A stretch of 10,929 bases of DNA, from assembly GCA_016840025.1 (NCBI GenBank), contig JAEOTF010000382.1, positions 1-10,929 of the forward strand. Direction: 5' to 3'. Both the position numbers and the translations under genes were made by a program. Shown piece after piece: positions 1-6,628 of the stretch. How positions within the stretch are numbered: position 1 is the stretch's first letter; each line of letters opens with the position of its first letter. The notes under the pieces were generated by a model. It was not told the origin of the DNA. It saw only the letters and a list, made by a program, of their open reading frames with translations, and did not search any database. The stretch is from Candidatus Hodarchaeota archaeon (GTDB lineage: Archaea > Asgardarchaeota > Heimdallarchaeia > Hodarchaeales > YT1-039).

Positions 1-897
1 CCGAACTTAACTAAACTGCTTACATTAGTTGAAGAAGTTGAAAACACTCTTCGGTCTTATCCTACAGTAATTAACCTTTCAACTGGAAAAACCCTCTTTG
101 TTGGGGATCTGCATGGATATTTAGATAACGCAAAGCAAGTATTGAAATTAGCCGACGACCTCTCTATCGATTATTTAGTATTTTTAGGTGATTATGTGGA
201 TAGAGGTCCAAAACAACTGGAATTATTAGAATTTATGCTGAAATTGGCAATTCAAGACCCAGAAAGGATAATAGTACTCCGTGGAAATCATGAAACGGAA
301 GAAATGAACGAACGGTATGGTTTCACTCAAGCACTCAGAGCTGTTTTCCCTAACTGGGATGATTATCAACAGGTATTTAATACATGCCTCAAAGCTTACG
401 AATTTCTGTCTCTTGCAGTTACAACGCCTCATTCCGTCGCCCTTCATGGTGGAATTCCTGAAGGAGCAACAATAGAAGATATTCGATCAATCCCAAAACC
501 TCATTCTAAATTGGCAAGCCTTGAACGAAAGCAAGCTCTGAAATTAGCTCAAGTTTTTGAAGAAATTCAGTGGAATGATCCCGATGAAACAATGAAATCA
601 GGTTTTAGACCGTCTATACGCGGAGGTAATACTAAGGTCTTTGGACGTGATGCTCTTTTCCAATTCCTTGATACTGCTCAAAAAAAGCGATTGATCCGTT
701 CTCATGAAGCTTCTCGAGGCTCTTTTGCTAGTCTTTGGGATCATCGTCTTATTCACATCTTTAGTGCCGCCCCGTATCCACCCGCTCCATACCCACCTAT
801 AATAACCCAGGCGAATTATGCTATGGAAGATTCTTCGGGGGCGATATTAATACTAGACAATACAGGAAAGATTCTAGTGGAATTACCTTCTTCATAA
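1..897 (+). CDS. PPP-family serine/threonine protein phosphatase (5' truncated)
   Basis: This is a metallophosphoesterase that should remove phosphate from Ser/Thr residues of cytoplasmic proteins, using two metal ions. The reading frame is open from base 1, so the N-terminus lies outside the window; 298 residues are visible and perhaps 20-30 are missing. All signature motifs of the eukaryote-like PPP family are in order: GDLHG (visible residues 35-39), GDYVDRG (63-69), RGNHE (94-98), HGG (H149), a WNDP motif, RSHE (H235), and the IFSA block before the C-terminal strand. These supply the usual metal ligands and catalytic histidine. The TTG at 142 is not the start, because GDLHG lies upstream of it in the same frame. 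An oddity is a proline-rich insertion, APYPP twice (257-266), between the FSA and NY parts of the usual SAPNY motif. Family assignment is secure; the substrate is unknown. Confidence 0.95.
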   Translation, partial: PNLTKLLTLVEEVENTLRSYPTVINLSTGKTLFVGDLHGYLDNAKQVLKLADDLSIDYLVFLGDYVDRGPKQLELLEFMLKLAIQDPERIIVLRGNHETEEMNERYGFTQALRAVFPNWDDYQQVFNTCLKAYEFLSLAVTTPHSVALHGGIPEGATIEDIRSIPKPHSKLASLERKQALKLAQVFEEIQWNDPDETMKSGFRPSIRGGNTKVFGRDALFQFLDTAQKKRLIRSHEASRGSFASLWDHRLIHIFSAAPYPPAPYPPIITQANYAMEDSSGAILILDNTGKILVELPSS

Positions 898-988
898 CGT
901 ATTAGAAAACCGTTCTGAAGTGAACCCTCTGATGTGGAACTCTTTTAATTTATTAACATTAAGAAGAAGGACAAAACTATAGATATTA
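898..988. other. Convergent intergenic gap
   Basis: This is a 91-nt AT-rich spacer between the stops of the phosphatase (+) and the MNT gene (-). It holds a T-rich stretch (CTCTTTTAATTTATT at about 940-954) that could end transcription of the phosphatase in the archaeal oligo-T manner. I see no hairpin. Confidence 0.3.
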
Positions 989-1414
989 TTATGTTCGCAA
1001 TTTTCTGAACTTCTCCTGAAGTACTTCCACAATATGTTGGAATTCCTCTTCCGAAAGTTGGCATCGTGCAAGTTCATCTTCGAGTGTCTTTCGACGTAAG
1101 TAGAAATACTCTCTTAATCGAGAAATATCTCGAGCAAATATCGGAATCGAATTTTCAATGATTTCCATTTGAATATACGGCGGAAGCAATCTAAAAAGTT
1201 TAATATCAAAAGGTGGCTGGTTATAGCGCAGGATTTTGTGAAATAGGGCTGAAATGTCTCCATCTGAGGAGATTACACAGATATCTATATCACTTTGCTG
1301 ATGAGCGTCCTCCTTCATTTGTGATCCAAATACAACTATCCCTAGAATCCTCGGATCATTAAATAGAGGAGCTAATTGCTGCTTGACTAATGAGATTATT
1401 TCTTCTTTAACCAT
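989..1414 (-). CDS. MNT-domain nucleotidyltransferase antitoxin (MntA-like)
   Basis: This is a minimal nucleotidyltransferase of the DNA polymerase beta fold, 141 residues. The core motif is G30-S31, ten residues, then D42-x-D44 (GSx10DxD), with a third acidic residue probably D70 in the FDIKLF strand; all are metal and nucleotide ligands in this family. The C-terminal part (about 97-141) is helical and charged. The ATG at 1414 lies 19 nt inside the end of the upstream HEPN gene, a typical overlap that suggests translational coupling. Known MntA antitoxins transfer AMP from ATP to a tyrosine beside the HEPN active site and so silence the RNase; that role is inferred here from gene pairing. 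The catalytic residues look intact. Confidence is high for the domain and good for the antitoxin role. Confidence 0.9.
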   Translation of the reverse strand: MVKEEIISLVKQQLAPLFNDPRILGIVVFGSQMKEDAHQQSDIDICVISSDGDISALFHKILRYNQPPFDIKLFRLLPPYIQMEIIENSIPIFARDISRLREYFYLRRKTLEDELARCQLSEEEFQHIVEVLQEKFRKLRT

Positions 1415-1823
1415 TCAAGCATCACTTCACCGACTTCAGAAAGCTTTGGAAGAAGTCTCTGAATTGATTCTAATGCTAATTGTTTCTCAATTCCATTATG
1501 ATCATGAACAAGTATATTCCTTAGTGCTCGTGATTCAAATAGCGGTTGTATAAGTTTTTCTGATAAAATTTCATACTCTCTTAAACCTTCTATATTGATT
1601 GAGTCACCTTTGGGACTAATTCCTTCATCAGTACAAATCATGGCAATTAAGTTTAACATGGTTTGGATAGCTGTTTGAAAAGCATACCATATGGCATAGA
1701 GTGATTTTTCATCATGAGTTTCTTCACTATCGGAGTAAGGAATGAGCTCTTGTTTACAAAAGTTCAGTCGTTTTTCAAAAAAAGTGATTTTATCTAGTAT
1801 CTCTTTTTTCGGGATGGGTCCAT
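1396..1823 (-). CDS. HEPN-domain RNase toxin (HepT-like), apparent -1 frameshift near start
   Basis: This is a HEPN-fold protein, the predicted RNase toxin partner of the following MNT gene. The Rx4H motif RNILVH sits at R102-H107 (restored numbering), in the usual place two thirds along. The frame upstream of the internal Met at 1659 stays open to about 1915 and encodes the expected N-terminal HEPN helices, but contains no ATG, GTG or TTG. An ATG at 1823 with a good Shine-Dalgarno (AGAGGT, 7 nt spacing) begins MDPSRKK in the neighbouring frame and would enter the HEPN frame if the A6 run (plus-strand T6 at 1804-1809) had one more A, giving 142 residues, a normal HepT length. So the gene carries a homopolymer frameshift, or the sequence has an error there. 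Translation from 1659 would give only 87 residues, with no ribosome site. The HxY tyrosine that follows the motif in HepT is histidine here (H109). Confidence 0.75.
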
Positions 1824-1830
1824 GATTCGT

Positions 1831-1836
1831 ACCTCT
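1831..1836 (-). promoter_or_regulatory. Shine-Dalgarno of the HEPN gene
   Basis: Read on the minus strand this is AGAGGT, seven bases before the ATG at 1823. It decides the start: it marks 1823 as the initiation site even though that ATG is out of frame with the body of the HEPN coding sequence. Confidence 0.55.
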
Positions 1837-1871
1837 AAATAAGGTCTTATGCTCTTTTAATTCCCTAACGC

Positions 1872-1879
1872 TAAATATT
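1872..1879 (-). promoter_or_regulatory. Possible TATA box for the HEPN-MNT operon
   Basis: AATATTTA on the minus strand, centred near 1876, would place a transcript start near 1850 and leave a leader of about 27 nt that holds the AGAGGT ribosome site. Spacing and composition suit an archaeal promoter. AT-rich DNA makes chance matches common. Confidence 0.3.
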
Positions 1880-1924
1880 GAAAAGAAAGAAGAAACAATA
1901 GCAGGAATCAGTGAGAGTTAACTG

Positions 1925-1948
1925 TTACTTCAGCAATTACTTCAGCAA
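1925..1948. repeat. 12-bp tandem direct repeat in divergent intergenic region
   Basis: Two perfect adjacent copies of TTACTTCAGCAA (1925-1936 and 1937-1948) lie between the divergent HEPN-MNT and ABC operons. They could be a replication-slippage duplication or a paired binding site. The rest of the 1824-2069 region holds only AT-rich promoter-like sequence, a pyrimidine-rich stretch near 1984-2009 and a GGAGG at 2026-2030 that is too far from the ABC start to serve it directly. Confidence 0.6.
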
Positions 1949-2052
1949 TATTCTTCTATATGACGAATATCTTGAGATGTATTGATTCTCTCATTCCCCT
2001 GCACCCCACACAAAAATACATATATGGAGGTTTAGTTTCGCATTCAAATCAA

Positions 2053-2060
2053 TTTTAAAT
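2053..2060 (+). promoter_or_regulatory. Possible TATA box for the ABC exporter operon
   Basis: TTTTAAAT, centred near 2056, would put transcription start at about 2080, which suits an almost leaderless transcript beginning near the ATG at 2076. A second AT-rich candidate (ATACATATAT, about 2016-2025) would instead give a leader for the GTG at 2070. The sequence alone does not separate the two. Confidence 0.3.
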
Positions 2061-2069
2061 AGGTTACTA

Positions 2070-2861
2070 GTGGAGATGACACACCATTTGAATGTTATTA
2101 TTATCAGAGACCTCTGTAAAACATTCCGAAGTGGATTGCCTTTTCGAAGGAAGAAAGTAATCCATGCTGTTGATCATGTAAGTTTTACCGTTAATAAAGG
2201 AGAAGTGTTTGGGCTTTTGGGACCAAATGGGAGCGGAAAAACTACTCTTATCCGAATGTTACTGGGATTAATTCGCCCTACAGGCGGCACTGCTCGGGTT
2301 TTAGGATACAACATACGAAATGAAACACAGGAAATTCGACAACACTGTGCCTTACTTCCCCAAGAAGCAGGTATAATCGAAACACTGACCGCTAAGGAGA
2401 ATATAAAGTATTACGGTGGGATGCATGGACTTGATTCTGAAACATTAAAAAGGAGAACGGAAGAATTAATTGATTTGGTGGGATTAAGAGGAAGAGAGAA
2501 TGATTTAACAAAGGAATTCTCTGGAGGAATGAAACGAAAGACTTTAGTTGCTAGAGCTTTAGTTCCTGACCCGGAATTAATTTTTCTAGATGAACCAACG
2601 ACTGGCATTGATATTTTAGGTGCACGTACAGTTCGAAATTTAGTTAAGAAACTAAGTCGGGAAGAAGGGAGAACGATTTTCCTTACCACCCATGATCTTT
2701 ATGAAGTGAATGAACTATGTGATAAAGTAGCGATCATGGTAAAAGGTAAACTTGCTGCAATTGGCAAACCAACAGAACTTGAAGAGCTGTTTGGAAAAGC
2801 CAATCTCTTAGATGTCTTTGAGGGATTAGTTACAGGAGAAGGAATTGAAGAAGGAGTCTGA
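2070..2861 (+). CDS. ABC-2 type transporter ATP-binding protein
   Basis: This is the ATPase subunit of an ABC exporter on the cytoplasmic face of the membrane; it hydrolyses ATP to drive the permease encoded next. The motifs are complete: Walker A GPNGSGKTT (51-59), Q-loop glutamine in LLPQE (Q98), signature SGGM (151-154), Walker B LIFLDEP with catalytic E175, D-loop TTGID, and switch histidine H208 in TTHD. Length (263 residues) fits the single-domain ATPases of ABC-2 (DrrA/NatA-like) exporters. The called start is GTG at 2070. An ATG at 2076 is equally possible and would suit a leaderless transcript; the difference is two residues. Its stop is five bases before the permease start, so the two are one operon. 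The substrate cannot be told from the ATPase. Confidence 0.95.
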   Translation: MEMTHHLNVIIIRDLCKTFRSGLPFRRKKVIHAVDHVSFTVNKGEVFGLLGPNGSGKTTLIRMLLGLIRPTGGTARVLGYNIRNETQEIRQHCALLPQEAGIIETLTAKENIKYYGGMHGLDSETLKRRTEELIDLVGLRGRENDLTKEFSGGMKRKTLVARALVPDPELIFLDEPTTGIDILGARTVRNLVKKLSREEGRTIFLTTHDLYEVNELCDKVAIMVKGKLAAIGKPTELEELFGKANLLDVFEGLVTGEGIEEGV

Positions 2862-2866
2862 ATGCA

Positions 2867-4114
2867 ATGCAAATACCCCGAATTGCCTATCTAGTTCTGC
2901 AAGAACTTCGCTCAGCAAGTAGAACACGTTACATTATCCTTACGTTCATACTTATGCCCCTTCTAATGTGGGGGTTTCAAGCAGGAATTCAAGTGTTCAT
3001 TGGCTCTTCATTTACAGGTGAAGGAGAAACGATCTGGGTGTCGAACCAAGATATTGGGAATGCGACAATTAACGGGGAATCTGTGAATTTAGGAAAATTA
3101 TTTGTGGATAAACTTGAAAATGCTACCCATTACAATACTACTCTTCTCCATAAAGTGAATATTAAAGAAATCTCTCTAAATGAAGGTGTAAAATTAAGGG
3201 ATGATGGAACAATCTCTATATGGATTATAATTCCTCAAAATTTCTCATCAAGTTATGAGAACAATAATTTAACAAATTTTGAATTCTGGTATAAACCTGG
3301 AGCTGTCAGTGTTACTATATTGCAAGCGGGGATAGAGGAAGTCACCTATAGCCCTCCCTTAACAAAAATAAATGTTAACATTGAGAAACAATGTTATTAT
3401 AACTCTCAAAAGATTGTTTATGAAGGAAAGAAAGAATTTAGCTTTGGAATTGGTTTCTTAAGTTTCATTTCCATCATTATTGCAGTCATGGCTCCTGCAC
3501 CTTTCGTATCTACCTCTTTCGCTGGTGAAAGGGAAAAAAAGACTCTAGAAGCCCTTATAGCTCTTCCTATTCCAAGGTTTCAGATTCTTCTTGGGAAACT
3601 TTTGGCTGGATTTGTCCTAATTCTCCTTTTCACAGGAATGAATATAGTAGGAATGATGAGCTTTTTATGGATAATGGCCGAGTTTTCCACAGTGTTTGAT
3701 GAGACTGGAAATAGTTCTGAACCACCTTTTGGGGAAGTAGATGCTGTAGCGCTTGGAGTTATTGCTCTGGCAATGTTTTTAACAGCATTTATAGCCATAG
3801 GTATCGGTATTTCAATCGCTAGTCTCACTAAAGATGTTCGTTCTGCAGAATCTCTCTATTCAATATCTATGTTGATTCCTAGTATGGTTATTGGGATGAT
3901 TGGTATGACAAGTGGATTACCAGAAGAACTTGGTTCTGAAGGATGGTTTCTGTACCTCATTCCTTGGTCACACACCCTTGCACTTGTTAATAAAATACTC
4001 TTCTTCCCTGCAGAGCCTTGGGAATTCGTATTTCATATAGGATTCCTCCTGGGTTTCATTTTCATTATCTTGGTGATAGCAGCAAAAGTTTTTGAGCGTG
4101 AAGGAATAATTTAG
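2867..4114 (+). CDS. ABC-2 type transporter permease
   Basis: This is the integral membrane partner of the preceding ATPase, 415 residues. One N-terminal membrane helix (about 22-45) is followed by a large extracytoplasmic domain (about 46-190) with several N-x-S/T sequons, then about six helices (roughly 193-217, 241-270, 291-319, 328-349, 359-380, 387-407). This is the NatB/YhaP-like plan rather than the compact six-helix plan. The cytoplasmic coupling segment after helix 2, FAGEREKKTLEALIALPI (218-235), is the hallmark of ABC-2 permeases. The start at 2867 has GGAG ten bases upstream inside the end of the ATPase gene. An earlier ATG at 2862 is in another frame and soon stops. The exported substrate is unknown; lipid, peptide, drug and ion are all possible for this family. 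Confidence 0.93.
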   Translation: MQIPRIAYLVLQELRSASRTRYIILTFILMPLLMWGFQAGIQVFIGSSFTGEGETIWVSNQDIGNATINGESVNLGKLFVDKLENATHYNTTLLHKVNIKEISLNEGVKLRDDGTISIWIIIPQNFSSSYENNNLTNFEFWYKPGAVSVTILQAGIEEVTYSPPLTKINVNIEKQCYYNSQKIVYEGKKEFSFGIGFLSFISIIIAVMAPAPFVSTSFAGEREKKTLEALIALPIPRFQILLGKLLAGFVLILLFTGMNIVGMMSFLWIMAEFSTVFDETGNSSEPPFGEVDAVALGVIALAMFLTAFIAIGIGISIASLTKDVRSAESLYSISMLIPSMVIGMIGMTSGLPEELGSEGWFLYLIPWSHTLALVNKILFFPAEPWEFVFHIGFLLGFIFIILVIAAKVFEREGII

Positions 4115-4134
4115 CTATAAAAGGGGCATTAATG

Positions 4135-4171
4135 AAAAAAGTTTGAATGAGTTCTGCCTTTTCACTCATTC
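4135..4171 (-). terminator. Hairpin plus T-run terminator of the surface-protein gene
   Basis: On the minus strand an 8-bp perfect stem (GAATGAGT/ACTCATTC, 11-nt loop, plus coordinates 4145-4152 and 4164-4171) is followed four bases later by six Ts (4135-4140). It begins 25 bases beyond the stop of the minus-strand gene and lies in the convergent gap after the permease. The form is that of an intrinsic terminator; archaea often need only the T-run. Confidence 0.5.
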
Positions 4172-4195
4172 GGTGGGGAGAGAATTTATCATTTA

Positions 4196-4900
4196 TTATT
4201 CTTTTGACCTTTTAGACTTTAAAAGAGTAATGACTGCAACAAACCCCAATAATATGAAAAAGATCAGTCCGTTATTCTTAAACTCAGGAACTACATCTGA
4301 AAGCTCAATGTAAGGAGGATTGGCCTCTCCAAAACCTTCAAATTCATAAAAATTGTTGCCAGTGCTTGCTGCATTGTTTCCCCATAGATATATTCCATAA
4401 TTTAGGTAAGTACCATTCGTCCATGCTTTTACTAGATCTGTGATTTCGACATTTGTCCATCCGCTTCCTGTAGGGATAAAACTCTGTATAATTGTGTTAT
4501 CTTTAGAAGGTTGATGATTCCAATAGGTAGCAGGTGCTGAGACGTTAAAACTCCATGTTTCAGTAATTCGATAAATCTCTAGGGTGAAAGCGGTTCCCAT
4601 CATGCTTTTATGATACAGATTAAGAGTAGCACTTTCTACGCTAATACTAATGCTTGAAAAATTAAAATAAAGCAAGCATCTTAACCAAAATTGATTTGGA
4701 ACTGTATCTTGTTCATGACCTGTAGCTAACATATCAACATATGGTGCGCCAGGATATCTTTCTCTTATAGTAAGATCATGGGTTGTCGCTGCTATCACTA
4801 CATCTTCAGTAGCAGAAGGAATCCCATATGCTGAGAGTCCATACGAGGTAATCATTATACATAGTAGAATTAAAGAAATTCTAACGTTCATAATTCTCAT
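4196..4900 (-). CDS. Secreted, membrane-anchored DNRLRE-type surface protein
   Basis: This is a predicted extracellular protein of 234 residues. It has an N-terminal signal segment (about 7-24, ISLILLCIMITSYGLSAY) and a beta-rich domain (about 33-203). It ends in a single membrane helix (about 211-228) and a basic tail, KSKRSKE. The middle matches the DNRLRE domain pattern: an opening strand with a D/T/R cluster, a LYFNFSSI strand, SATLNLYH, a TETWSFNVSAPATYWNHQP block, GWTNVEITDLVKAW, and a closing PPYIEL. That domain is common in archaeal and bacterial surface proteins and related to carbohydrate-binding modules; ligand binding is not shown. The start at 4900 is chosen because GGTGA precedes it by five bases; an ATG at 4939 is in frame but lacks a ribosome site and lies within the palindrome. 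Just before the helix is VPEF, resembling the PEF-CTERM sorting signal. Confidence 0.82.
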   Translation of the reverse strand: MRIMNVRISLILLCIMITSYGLSAYGIPSATEDVVIAATTHDLTIRERYPGAPYVDMLATGHEQDTVPNQFWLRCLLYFNFSSISISVESATLNLYHKSMMGTAFTLEIYRITETWSFNVSAPATYWNHQPSKDNTIIQSFIPTGSGWTNVEITDLVKAWTNGTYLNYGIYLWGNNAASTGNNFYEFEGFGEANPPYIELSDVVPEFKNNGLIFFILLGFVAVITLLKSKRSKE

Positions 4901-4929
4901 CTTTTTCACCCATAATTGGTTTAAGAGAT

Positions 4930-4954
4930 TTAATAACATTCAAAATGTTATTAA
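4930..4954. promoter_or_regulatory. Perfect palindrome, putative operator between divergent genes
   Basis: The arms TTAATAACATT and AATGTTATTAA are perfect inverted repeats of 11 bp around a CAA spacer. The element lies 30-54 bases upstream of the ATG at 4900, where a TATA box for the minus-strand gene would be (AT-rich TTAATTAATA on the minus strand at about 4949-4958). It is about 50 bases from the divergent methyltransferase TATA. This is the size and symmetry of a dimeric regulator site. Confidence 0.5.
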
Positions 4955-5003
4955 TTAACCACTCTACCACTAGAAAGTCAATTAGACCCATAATCAATAG
5001 AGA

Positions 5004-5012
5004 TTATAATAA
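5004..5012 (+). promoter_or_regulatory. Possible TATA box for the methyltransferase gene
   Basis: TTATAATAA, centred near 5008, predicts transcription start near 5030-5034. That is downstream of the ATG at 5027 and upstream of the ATG at 5051, which supports the latter as the true start. Confidence 0.4.
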
Positions 5013-5050
5013 AGTATTTCGTTTAGATGAAGTCAATTGTGAGGATTTTA

Positions 5051-6586
5051 ATGAAACGAAAAAGGGCTAGAAGTAAGAAAGAATTCGGTGATTTTCAAAC
5101 CCCTGAAAAATTAGCCCTAACAATCTTAAATCTTCTCAAGCAAGCTGGAATTTTACCAGTTACTATTATTGAGCCCACTTGTGGAGTTGGTTCATTTGTA
5201 CTCGCTTCAGTGAAGACCTATCCTGACGCACGGATTTTTGGCATGGATGTCAATTCTGATTATATTGATACACTAAGGGGTAAATTGAGCAAAAGAGATC
5301 TTCAAAGTCGAGTAAAAATAAAGAAGGCAGATTTTTTCAAAACAAATTGGTCTAGATTAATTAATTCTCTTCAAGAACCATTTTTAATAGTAGGTAATCC
5401 TCCTTGGGTAACTTCTTCAGAAATAAGTAGTATAAATGGATCAAATATTCCTGTGAAATCAAATATATATACCTATGACGGGATTGAAGCGATTACTGGT
5501 AAAAGTAATTTTGACATTTCCGAATGGATGACTATTACACTACTAAGCGCTCTGAATGGATCTATTGGCACTTTAGCGTTTTTATGCAAGCTCCAAGTTG
5601 CCCGTAAAGTGCTAATGTATATTTCAAAGAACAAATTATCAATTTCTTCCTCATCAATGCATCTAATTAATGCAAAAGAGCATTTTAATGCTACGGTAGA
5701 CGCGTGTTTGTATATCTGCAATTTAAAACCTAATTCTTCTAATTATACGTGTAAAGTCTATCAATACTTAGACTTTGCAAGCTTAATTCAGGAAATTGGC
5801 TTTCTCGACAACCAATTGATTGCAGATATTCCTTCATATCAACAATGGAAGCATTTACAAGGTGAAAGTCCTTATATCTGGCGATCTGGTGTCAAACATG
5901 ACTGTGCAAAGGTGATGGAACTGCAGAAGAAGGGAGAACCGTTATATAACAGATTAGGTGAAGTAGTAAGAATTGAAGATGACTATCTTTATCCTTTGTT
6001 AAAAAGCTCCGATTTAGCTAATAACCGTACAAATGATACCAGTCGGTGGATGCTTGTTACACAACAACACATTGGGGAAGATACTGCAGCTATTAGGGAC
6101 AATGCTCCTTTAACATGGTCTTATTTAGAGAGAAATGCAGATAGACTCGATAAAAGAGCTAGTTCTATTTACAACAAGCGTCCTCGATACTCTATATTTG
6201 GAGTAGGTAGCTATGCCTTTTCATCATGGAAGATAGCGATCTCTGGCTTCTATAAACAGTTAAATTTTCGACTAATCTCTCCTCTTTACGAAAAACCTGT
6301 GGTCTTCGATGATACTTGTTATTTTATTCCTATTCAGTCTCGTGAAGAAGCACTAATCATCCATACGATACTCTCTCATCCAATTGTCCAGAAATTTTAT
6401 AGCTCTTTCATTTTTTGGGATGCAAAACGGCCAATTTCAAAAGAAATATTACAACGGTTAGCTCTAAACAAGTTATATCATGAAATAGGATCCAAAAAAG
6501 TCTTAGATATAATAAAGAAAAATCATAATGACATAGATTCTGATGACATAGCAGTTGCTGCCATAAAATTGTCTGAAAGTGAATAA
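5051..6586 (+). CDS. DNA N6-adenine-type methyltransferase (TaqI/Eco57I-like)
   Basis: This is a predicted S-adenosylmethionine-dependent DNA methyltransferase of 511 residues. Motifs appear in gamma-class order: motif X FGDFQTPEKLA (residues 12-22), SAM-binding motif I IEPTCGVGSF (40-49), motif II FGMDVN (63-68), ADFFK (93-97), then catalytic motif IV NPPW (116-119), which marks exocyclic amino methylation, usually N6-adenine. The C-terminal half (about 260-490), with RYSIFGVGSYAFSSWKIAIS and KPVVFDDTCYF, should recognise target DNA. No nuclease motif or neighbouring restriction gene is seen, so it appears solitary. I chose the ATG at 5051: GTGAGG precedes it by six bases and the TATA box predicts a transcript starting after 5027. 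An in-frame ATG at 5027 would add eight residues. The target sequence cannot be read from the protein. RNA methylation is less likely. Confidence 0.88.
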   Translation: MKRKRARSKKEFGDFQTPEKLALTILNLLKQAGILPVTIIEPTCGVGSFVLASVKTYPDARIFGMDVNSDYIDTLRGKLSKRDLQSRVKIKKADFFKTNWSRLINSLQEPFLIVGNPPWVTSSEISSINGSNIPVKSNIYTYDGIEAITGKSNFDISEWMTITLLSALNGSIGTLAFLCKLQVARKVLMYISKNKLSISSSSMHLINAKEHFNATVDACLYICNLKPNSSNYTCKVYQYLDFASLIQEIGFLDNQLIADIPSYQQWKHLQGESPYIWRSGVKHDCAKVMELQKKGEPLYNRLGEVVRIEDDYLYPLLKSSDLANNRTNDTSRWMLVTQQHIGEDTAAIRDNAPLTWSYLERNADRLDKRASSIYNKRPRYSIFGVGSYAFSSWKIAISGFYKQLNFRLISPLYEKPVVFDDTCYFIPIQSREEALIIHTILSHPIVQKFYSSFIFWDAKRPISKEILQRLALNKLYHEIGSKKVLDIIKKNHNDIDSDDIAVAAIKLSESE

Positions 6587-6628
6587 AACGCTCAAAAAAT
6601 TGTTTCTATTAATTTAGGTGAAAAACAC

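Noticed and set aside
142..897. TTG at 142 as the start of the phosphatase
   Set aside because: The same frame is open to base 1 and contains the essential GDLHG motif upstream of the TTG.
892..1077. Minus-strand ORF in the gap after the phosphatase
   Set aside because: It overlaps the end of the MNT gene in another frame and shows no protein-like pattern.
4975..5038. 9-bp direct repeat AAGTCAATT (4975-4983 and 5030-5038) near the methyltransferase start
   Set aside because: It is short, and one copy lies within or beside the start region, so chance is a sufficient explanation.
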